DNA of 11,918 bases, taken from the NCBI GenBank assembly GCA_002368955.1, contig DFDY01000082.1, forward strand, positions 1 through 11,918, given 5' to 3'. Made by a program: the position numbers and the translations under genes. Shown here in pieces: positions 6,853-11,918 of this stretch. The first letter of the stretch is position 1. The number at the start of each line of letters is the position of its first letter. The notes below the pieces were generated by a model that was not told the DNA's origin, made no database searches, and worked only from the letters and a program-made list of their open reading frames with translations. Source of the DNA: Bacteroidales bacterium UBA3816 (GTDB lineage Bacteria > Bacteroidota > Bacteroidia > Bacteroidales > P3).

Positions 6853-8255
6853 GACCCTACAAGATACTCCTCTTTATAGCCCTAGTGCTGGCCTTGCTGG
6901 GCGGCATATGCTATGTCTATCCCAAAGAGGGTGTAGACGTGGGTATCCTCAACCTCCATTTCCCCACCCTCACCAAAATCCTCAACCCCCAGCGGCAGCT
7001 CGACGTGGAGGCCTATCTGGCCCAGCAGGACTCGCTGGCCCAGGTCATGAAAACCAAGCAAGACTCGCTGGAACACTACCGCCACCAGGTGGACAGCAGC
7101 GACATCCGCTTCTGGTTTCCCAATGACGACGACAGCTATTTCGACGACTTCTTTGCCCAGCTGGAGCAGACCCAGCAGTCTGGCCGCACCATTCGCATCG
7201 TCCATTACGGCGACTCCCAGATAGAAATGGACCGCATGACCAACCGCCTGCGTGCCTACATGCAGGGGCTCTTTGGTGGCGGCGGTCCCGGCCTGGTGCC
7301 CTTTGCCACCCTCATCCCCAGCCTCTCCGTCAGCACCTACGGCACCGGAGCCCTCGTGCGCCAGTCGCCCTTTGGCGACTCACTGGTGGTGCGGGCCGCG
7401 GGCAATTACGGTCCCATGGTACAGGACTTCCGTGTCGCCGGCAGTGCCACCAGCACCATCACCGCCGGCACCCATCGCAGCTGCGACAGCCGCCTGCGGC
7501 AGTTCTCCCAGTTCAAACTCATCTTCAACAACCGCCCCGGCCCCCTTGCGGTGCATTTTGCCGACCGGCGCGGCTCCTACAGCGACGACCAGACCTGCGA
7601 GGAGGAAGGCGTGCACGCCTTCAGCTGGCATCTCGACTCGGCCACCACCTCTGTCAGCCTTAGCGTCACGGGCACCGCCGACCTCTACGGCATCATGGTC
7701 GACGACGGCCCCGGCGTGGCTGTCGACAACATACCCATGCGTGGCTGCTCCGGCCATCAGTTCACCCAAATCAACCGCGACCAGTTGGCCGCAGCCTATG
7801 CCCAGATGGACGTGGGCCTCATCATCTTGCAGTTTGGCGGCAACTCGGTGCCCTACCTCAAGGGGAGCCAGTCCATCGAAGCCTACTGCAAGCATATAGG
7901 GCAGCAGATAGACCGCCTGCACCAGTGCTGCCCCCAGGCCAAGATACTCTTCATCGGCCCCTCCGACATGAGCACCCGCGAGAATGGCGAGTTGCAGTCC
8001 TATCCCTGCCTGCCGCAGGTGGTGGAGTCGCTGCAAGCCACTGCCAACGCCCATGGAGCCGCCTTCTGGAGCATCTTCCACGCCATGGGTGGCCTGGGCT
8101 CCATGGAGGCGTGGGTCGACCAAGGGCTGGGCGGCCCCGACTATATCCATTTCTCACAACGAGGCGTCGACATCATGGGCGACCGCCTTTCCAAAGCTTT
8201 TGACAATATGTACCAAATGTATAGAATGCGCAAGGAGGTAGCCGATGTCCAGTAG
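6849..8255 (+). CDS. Membrane-anchored SGNH/GDSL-family protein 1
   Basis: A 468-residue protein with one N-terminal transmembrane helix (about 5-24, no good cleavage site), placing the rest in the periplasm. It carries all four SGNH blocks: IVHYGDSQIEMDR with Ser123, RGCSG with Gly299, QFGGN with Asn332, and DYIHFSQRG with Asp431 and His434. The roughly 175-residue spacer between blocks I and II is long and strand-rich, resembling a carbohydrate-binding insert. SGNH proteins beside MBOATs usually transfer or remove acetyl groups on envelope glycans (AlgJ/AlgX, PatB). The MBOAT two genes on makes O-acetyltransferase or esterase the likely role; which one cannot be told from sequence. It starts inside the lpxD stop (ATGA) and is a paralogue of the next gene (shared MGGLGSME and C-terminal DxxH block). 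Confidence 0.87.
   Translation: MRPYKILLFIALVLALLGGICYVYPKEGVDVGILNLHFPTLTKILNPQRQLDVEAYLAQQDSLAQVMKTKQDSLEHYRHQVDSSDIRFWFPNDDDSYFDDFFAQLEQTQQSGRTIRIVHYGDSQIEMDRMTNRLRAYMQGLFGGGGPGLVPFATLIPSLSVSTYGTGALVRQSPFGDSLVVRAAGNYGPMVQDFRVAGSATSTITAGTHRSCDSRLRQFSQFKLIFNNRPGPLAVHFADRRGSYSDDQTCEEEGVHAFSWHLDSATTSVSLSVTGTADLYGIMVDDGPGVAVDNIPMRGCSGHQFTQINRDQLAAAYAQMDVGLIILQFGGNSVPYLKGSQSIEAYCKHIGQQIDRLHQCCPQAKILFIGPSDMSTRENGELQSYPCLPQVVESLQATANAHGAAFWSIFHAMGGLGSMEAWVDQGLGGPDYIHFSQRGVDIMGDRLSKAFDNMYQMYRMRKEVADVQ
8232..8238 (+). promoter_or_regulatory. Shine-Dalgarno-like AAGGAGG before SGNH protein 2
   Basis: AAGGAGG ends 6 bases before the ATG at 8245, ideal spacing for pairing with the 16S rRNA 3' end. It lies inside the upstream coding frame, where it encodes Lys-Glu and part of Val near the end of SGNH protein 1. 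The other genes of this window lack such a site, as is usual in Bacteroidota, where Shine-Dalgarno use is weak. It may boost translation of the second paralogue or be chance in a lysine/glutamate-coding stretch. Confidence 0.4.
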
Positions 8256-9600
8256 AAACATCCTCACCGCCCTGTGCGCCCTCGTCCTCGCCGTCGGCCT
8301 GCAGGCGCAGGACTACCCTTTCCTCAACCGCGAGGCCAATGTGCTCCATTACGATTCCAACTCGGCCCCCATGGAATTCCTCTTCCAGAAATGGCAGCGA
8401 GTGGTAACCACCGGCCAGGGCAACCTGAGCATCGTGCACATCGGGGGATCGCACGTGCAGGCCGGCACCCTGCCCCACCGCATCCGTACCAATATCCTCA
8501 CTGCCTATCCCACCGCCGTGGGCGGCCGCGGCCTCATCTTCCCCTATTCGGCCGCTGCCAGGTGCAACAATCCGGCCGACTACAAAGTCCACTGTGCCGA
8601 GAAGGTGCTGCTCACCCGCAATGTGCACCACCAGCCCGAATATCCCATGGGCCTCTGCGGCATCTCCGTCACCGCCCAGGACGTGCCCACCCGCATACAG
8701 ATACTCAATGCCGACCGGCAGTTCGACTATGCCGTCTCGCGCATCGTCGTGCTGGGCCATTCGCCCTCCGGCATCGTCCCCAGCATCAGCTACAACGACT
8801 ACAACACCCCGCCCTCCTATATCGACAGCGCCAACCATCGCTTTGTCTTCAACCTCCGGGCCAATGTTGATTCTTTCGACCTCATCCTGCCCTGCGGCCC
8901 CGGCCAGACCTTCACCCTTACCGGTGTCTATCTCAACAGCCGCAACCACGGCATCACCTACAACTCCATTGGAGTCAACGGTGCCGCCGTGCCCGACTAT
9001 TTCAAGTGTGCCCTCACCAGCGACCTGAAACTGCTGCGGCCCGACCTGGTCATCTTCGGCATTGGCATCAATGATGCCCACGGCAAGGAATTCGACTCGG
9101 TGGCCTTCAAAAACAATTATCTGCGGCTGTGTGACTCCATCCGCTCCGTCAACCCCCACTGCGCCTTCATCTTCGTCAGCAACAACGACAGCTACCGCAA
9201 GACCGGCCGCCGCCGCTTTAGCGTCAACCGCAACGGCCTGCAGGTGCGCGAGGTCTGCTACCGGCTGGCCCAACTGACCGGCGGAGCCGTGTGGGACCAA
9301 TTTGAGGTGATGGGGGGTCTGGGCTCCATGGAGAAATGGCAGAAGGCCAAACTTGCACAAGCCGACAAGGTGCACTTCACCCGTGCGGGCTATCAATTGG
9401 TGGGCGACCTCTTCTGGCAGGCCCTCAGCCGCGAGCTGCAGAAAGACTGGCAGCCCGTGGGGCTGAAAGAGCCCAAGGCCACCCCCGTCCAGCCTGCCGG
9501 CGAGCCGAAGGTGCAGCCCACGACCCCTGCCGGCGAGCGGCCCCTGCCCCGCGGCCTCCGTCGCAAGTCGCGCCATACCAACAACCCATACAACAAGTAG
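8245..9600 (+). CDS. Secreted SGNH/GDSL-family protein 2
   Basis: A 451-residue protein with a signal peptide (hydrophobic core 6-18, LQAQDYP giving likely cleavage after Ala21). The four SGNH blocks are present with one change: IVHIGGSHVQAG has Ser69 but GGS instead of GDS. The others are IGVNGAA with Gly243 or Gly246, FGIGIND with Asn276, and ADKVHFTRAG with Asp374 and His377. A strand-rich insert lies between blocks I and II, as in the previous protein, and both share MGGLGSME (here 356-363) before the last block, indicating an ancient tandem duplication. The C-terminus beyond about 405 is a proline-rich, then basic tail containing an in-frame 33-base repeat unit (PAGE twice). Probably acts in the periplasm on the same acyl-glycan pathway as its neighbours. 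It overlaps the upstream gene by 11 bases and ends 16 bases before the MBOAT gene. Confidence 0.86.
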   Translation: MSSRNILTALCALVLAVGLQAQDYPFLNREANVLHYDSNSAPMEFLFQKWQRVVTTGQGNLSIVHIGGSHVQAGTLPHRIRTNILTAYPTAVGGRGLIFPYSAAARCNNPADYKVHCAEKVLLTRNVHHQPEYPMGLCGISVTAQDVPTRIQILNADRQFDYAVSRIVVLGHSPSGIVPSISYNDYNTPPSYIDSANHRFVFNLRANVDSFDLILPCGPGQTFTLTGVYLNSRNHGITYNSIGVNGAAVPDYFKCALTSDLKLLRPDLVIFGIGINDAHGKEFDSVAFKNNYLRLCDSIRSVNPHCAFIFVSNNDSYRKTGRRRFSVNRNGLQVREVCYRLAQLTGGAVWDQFEVMGGLGSMEKWQKAKLAQADKVHFTRAGYQLVGDLFWQALSRELQKDWQPVGLKEPKATPVQPAGEPKVQPTTPAGERPLPRGLRRKSRHTNNPYNK

Positions 9601-9616
9601 CCATCCCTACACACCC

Positions 9617-11530
9617 ATGCTCAAAGACGATTTGCTCACATACCTGACCCGTCTCCTCGCATTCGACGACTCCCATCCGCTGCTCTTCACGCAGATTCAC
9701 TTCTGGGTCTTCTTTTTCTTGGCCTATATCGGTTTCGCCCTCATCGTCTCCCTTGGCCAGCGTCGCTACCAGCGCAAGCACAAAGAGCTGCCCACCAACC
9801 TGCGCATCGGTCGCGGCCGTCGCCTTTGGCGCAACGGCTACCTCTTTCTGGTCAGCCTCTTCTTCTACTACAAAACCTCGGGCAAATACGTGCTCCTGCT
9901 CATCTTCTCCACCATAGTGGGCTATTTCCTAGGCCTGCTCTTCGACAACATGCGCAGCCGCCAGGAGCGCACCGGCCGCTCCACCCAGTCCGCCCGCAAA
10001 ACCCTCATGATCTTGGGCGTGGCCGTCAACCTGGGCGTGCTCTGCTACTTCAAGTATGCCTACTTCTTCACCGACATCTTCAACACCATCGCCGCCACCC
10101 ACTACTCCATTGCCAACGCCATCCTCCTGCCGGTGGGCATCAGCTTCTTCACCTTCCAGAACATCAGCTACATAGTCGATGTCTACAAAGGCCGGGTGCG
10201 CCATGCCGACAACATCCTCGACTTCGGCTTCTACACCACCTTCTTCCCCCAGCTGGTGGCCGGTCCCATCATCCGTGCCGACCAGTTCGTCCCCCAGCTC
10301 TACAAACCCTATTTCCTCACCCGCCGTCAGTTTGGCATCGCCGTCTTCTGGATACTCAACGGCCTGTTCAAGAAACTCATCCTCAGCGACTACCTGGCCG
10401 TCTCCTTTGTCGACCGCGTGTTTGATAACCCCCTCCTTTTCACCTCTTTCGAAAACTTCTCCGCCCTGCTCATCTATTCCCTGCAGGTCTATGCCGACTT
10501 CTCGGGCTATACCGACATAGCCATCGGCGTGGCCATGCTCATGGGCTTCTACCTGCCCAAAAACTTCAACTCGCCCTACAAGGCCACCAATGCCGCCGGC
10601 TTTTGGAAACGTTGGCACATCTCGCTCAGCAACTGGCTGAAAGACTATCTGTACATACCCCTCGGCGGCAACCGCAACGGCACCCTTGGCACCTTCCTCA
10701 TCCCCACCGTCATGCTTGTAGTGGTGGCCCTGATGGCCAAAAACCCCTACGTCACCGCTGCCGCCGTGGGGCTGGTGGTGCTGCTGAGTCTTGTCTACTG
10801 GATTTTCCCACGCCACCGCAAAGACCTGACCACCAACCTCAACAACTTCGACACCATGCTCCTGGGTGGTCTATGGCATGGGGCGTCCTTCAACTTCATC
10901 ACCTGGGGTGCCCTCAACGGCCTAGGCATACTGGTGTATAAAACCTGGAAGAAATGGGGTCCCTGGGCCCGCATCTTCGGCATAGCGGCAGTCTATCTGC
11001 TTGTCAAATGTGCCTATCACTATTATCCCGTGCCGGTACTGAGCATGTTCCATTTTGCCTTCATGGTCATAGCCGTGGCCATCATTCTGCTCAACTTGGT
11101 GCCGGCCTTCGGCGGCAGACACTACAAGGGCTCCAAGTTCAAGGACGGTGTGGTGCTGGTGTGGAACACCTTCCTAACCTTTATCTTCATCAGCTTCACG
11201 CGCCTCTTCTTCCGCAGCGGTTCCAACCTCGACCCCGCTGAGGCCAACGAAGTGGCCTGGCGCACCGCCACACAGATGGTGGAGCGCATCGGCGGACAGT
11301 GGAACTGGCAGCAGGTGCCCGCCATCCTGGACAACTATGCTTCGGTCTTCATCGTCTTCCTCATCGGCATGGTCATCCATTGGCTGCCCGAACGGTTCAA
11401 GCGCCGCTACCGCCTTTGGTTTGCCCAGATGCCCCTGTGGCTCATGCTCCCCCTCGTCGTGCTGAGTGTCTTCTTTGTCTACCAGTTTATCACCGCCGAC
11501 CTCCAGCCCTTCATCTACTTCCAGTTCTAA
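9617..11530 (+). CDS. MBOAT-family membrane O-acyltransferase (AlgI/PatA/DltB-like)
   Basis: A 637-residue polytopic inner-membrane protein with a dozen or so hydrophobic segments. It has the AlgI-type signature: VGISFFTFQNISYIVDVY (173-190), FPQLVAGPIIR (210-220), YADFSGYTDIAIG (292-304), FWKRWHISLSNWLKDYLYIPLGGNR (329-353) and the catalytic block GGLWHGASFNFITWGALNG (417-435). His421 is the family's catalytic histidine and His334 the second conserved histidine. Such proteins pass acyl groups, usually acetyl, from a cytoplasmic thioester to a periplasmic partner. Compared with AlgI as I recall it, there is an extra hydrophobic hairpin of about 45 residues (357-405) just before the catalytic block. 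The last residues read FIYFQF, a conserved-looking end. It follows two SGNH genes, so the three probably form one O-acetylation unit. It appears to be the last gene of the operon. Confidence 0.93.
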   Translation: MLKDDLLTYLTRLLAFDDSHPLLFTQIHFWVFFFLAYIGFALIVSLGQRRYQRKHKELPTNLRIGRGRRLWRNGYLFLVSLFFYYKTSGKYVLLLIFSTIVGYFLGLLFDNMRSRQERTGRSTQSARKTLMILGVAVNLGVLCYFKYAYFFTDIFNTIAATHYSIANAILLPVGISFFTFQNISYIVDVYKGRVRHADNILDFGFYTTFFPQLVAGPIIRADQFVPQLYKPYFLTRRQFGIAVFWILNGLFKKLILSDYLAVSFVDRVFDNPLLFTSFENFSALLIYSLQVYADFSGYTDIAIGVAMLMGFYLPKNFNSPYKATNAAGFWKRWHISLSNWLKDYLYIPLGGNRNGTLGTFLIPTVMLVVVALMAKNPYVTAAAVGLVVLLSLVYWIFPRHRKDLTTNLNNFDTMLLGGLWHGASFNFITWGALNGLGILVYKTWKKWGPWARIFGIAAVYLLVKCAYHYYPVPVLSMFHFAFMVIAVAIILLNLVPAFGGRHYKGSKFKDGVVLVWNTFLTFIFISFTRLFFRSGSNLDPAEANEVAWRTATQMVERIGGQWNWQQVPAILDNYASVFIVFLIGMVIHWLPERFKRRYRLWFAQMPLWLMLPLVVLSVFFVYQFITADLQPFIYFQF

Positions 11531-11580
11531 GAAAACTAAAAGGTAAAAACTAAAAACTAAAAGGGTGGGCGGAGGTGGGA

Positions 11581-11608
11581 GTTGAGAATTGAGAATTGAG
11601 AGTTGAGA
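11581..11608. repeat. Heptamer array A: four RTTGAGA units
   Basis: Four perfect 7-base units in a row: GTTGAGA, ATTGAGA, ATTGAGA, GTTGAGA. Only the first base varies (G or A). It is preceded by GGAGGTGGGA and followed by ATTTTTAAAAG, leading into the second macro-repeat copy. Confidence 0.9.
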
Positions 11609-11659
11609 ATTTTTAAAAGTAAAAGGTAAAAACTAAAAACTAAAAGGGTGGGCGGGGCC

Positions 11660-11694
11660 GTTGAGAGTTGAGAGTTGAGAGTTGAGAATTGAGA
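11660..11694. repeat. Heptamer array B: five RTTGAGA units
   Basis: Five perfect 7-base units: four GTTGAGA then one ATTGAGA. Array A has four units with a different G/A order, so the arrays differ in both length and pattern, as expected from slippage or recombination between units. Confidence 0.9.
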
Positions 11695-11774
11695 GTATGT
11701 GATAAAGTAAAAGGTAAAAACTAAAAACTAAGTCGATAAGCAAAATTAATGTGCATATTGTTTAAACACGAATT

Positions 11775-11807
11775 ACCATTAATAATCCATTAATTTAAAA
11801 TTAATGG
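11775..11807. promoter_or_regulatory. 21-bp palindrome with an extra direct half-site
   Basis: CCATTAATTT and AAATTAATGG flank a single A, making a perfect 21-base palindrome at 11787-11807. A third copy of the half-site CCATTAAT lies at 11776-11783, 11 bases (about one helical turn) before the first arm. A partial half-site ATTAATG is at 11745-11751. This is the layout of a dimeric regulator operator just upstream of the promoter candidate at 11812-11842. AT-rich DNA gives such palindromes by chance more easily, so the operator role is inference. Confidence 0.5.
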
Positions 11808-11811
11808 TCAA

Positions 11812-11842
11812 TTAGATGGCAATTATATGTAAAATAAATTTG
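11812..11842 (+). promoter_or_regulatory. Possible outward-facing promoter
   Basis: TAAATTTG at 11835-11842 matches the Bacteroidota -7 consensus TAnnTTTG exactly. The -33 position holds TTAG (11812-11815) with a 19-base spacer, a partial match to TTTG. It would start transcription near 11849, running out of the window to the right. No start codon follows before the edge. Confidence 0.35.
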
Positions 11843-11918
11843 AGCAATTACTTAATATATAGTCCACCTTCCCCCCAAAGGCGCATCCTTTCTCTCTCGC
11901 TACTGCCTCGAACCCCAC

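Larger units (their letters stand above)
11537..11731. repeat. Macro-repeat of about 85 bp, 2.3 copies
   Basis: A 36-base unit occurs identically at 11537-11572 and 11620-11655, and its first 24 bases recur at 11708-11731. The copies start 83 and 88 bases apart. The unit is itself made of 7-base words: TAAAAGG, TAAAAAC, TAAAAAC, TAAAAGG, then GTGGGCGG. Between copies lie arrays of a second 7-base word, annotated separately. It begins 6 bases after the MBOAT stop. I recall similar 7-base intergenic repeats (TTGAGAA and TTAAAAA types) in other Bacteroidales genomes, but cannot verify copy number here. Confidence 0.9.
11732..11918. other. Non-coding AT-rich right edge
   Basis: No supported gene. 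11732-11862 is strongly AT-rich and contains an 8-base palindrome GTTTAAAC (11760-11767), the inverted repeats and the promoter candidate listed separately. From about 11863 base composition shifts to C-rich (a CCCCCC run at 11871-11876, then TTTCTCTCTC), which may mark the edge of another gene or repeat beyond the window. Confidence 0.6.

Noticed and set aside
8173..9576. 467-codon open frame on the - strand over SGNH protein 2
   Set aside because: Antisense shadow of a gene with intact catalytic blocks; composition is biased and no motif is seen.
11531..11600. Intrinsic terminator directly after the MBOAT gene
   Set aside because: I see no stable GC-rich hairpin followed by a T-run; the repeat array starts 6 bases after the stop codon.
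11537..11731. CRISPR array
   Set aside because: A 36-base repeat with gaps of 47 and 52 bases looks superficially similar, but the gaps contain shared 7-base words rather than unique spacers, the repeat is itself internally repetitive, and no cas gene is present.
11741..11748. - strand promoter element TAATTTTG
   Set aside because: It matches TAnnTTTG on the - strand, but no TTTG-like -33 element lies at the right distance and no - strand gene is seen downstream of it.
11848..11918. 3' end of a gene on the - strand entering from the right edge
   Set aside because: A - strand frame stays open from the edge to a stop at 11848-11850 and base composition changes near 11863, but about 22 codons without any recognisable motif are too little to support a gene.

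Overview
The window looks like chromosomal DNA from a GC-rich member of the Bacteroidota, probably order Bacteroidales. Three things point there. A promoter-like TATCTTTG lies just before the first gene, matching the Bacteroidota -7 consensus TAnnTTTG. Most genes lack a convincing Shine-Dalgarno sequence. The gene content (type III pantothenate kinase, a beta-barrel protein, a TPR protein and a lipoprotein-type LptC in a row) is typical of Bacteroidales envelope clusters. A genus cannot be named from this sequence. All nine supported genes are on the + strand. The long antisense open frames are by-products of GC-rich codons.

Layout. 1-220: a leader with a perfect hairpin and the promoter. 221-3009: pth (peptidyl-tRNA hydrolase, with an unusual N-terminal extension), coaX (pantothenate kinase) and an outer-membrane beta-barrel protein. 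3010-3251: the only sizeable gap inside the gene run, holding a GC-rich hairpin-bearing segment and then an AT-rich leader. 3252-6852: secreted TPR protein, lptC (LPS transport), a membrane-anchored ComEA-like helix-hairpin-helix protein and lpxD (lipid A synthesis). 6849-11530: two SGNH/GDSL-family proteins and a large MBOAT acyltransferase. 11531-11918: non-coding, with an ~85-bp macro-repeat built from 7-bp words, then an AT-rich stretch with a 21-bp palindrome and a possible promoter pointing out of the window.

How the genes fit together. From 3252 to 11530 the genes abut or overlap (0, 4, 25, 4 and 11 bases, then one 16-base gap), so they are probably one translationally coupled operon. 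Its first half makes and transports lipopolysaccharide. Its second half has the architecture of an envelope glycan O-acylation machine: an MBOAT moves an acyl group across the inner membrane and SGNH partners place it on, or remove it from, a periplasmic glycan, as in AlgI/AlgJ/AlgX, PatA/PatB and DltB/DltD. The most interesting hypothesis is therefore a dedicated LPS or envelope-glycan O-acetylation module co-expressed with lptC and lpxD. Supporting details are the MBOAT C-terminus ending in FIYFQF, which resembles the tyrosine-containing acyl-shuttle motif described for DltX-type systems, and a tandem pair of diverged SGNH paralogues, one membrane-anchored and one probably secreted. The acylated substrate cannot be read from sequence alone.
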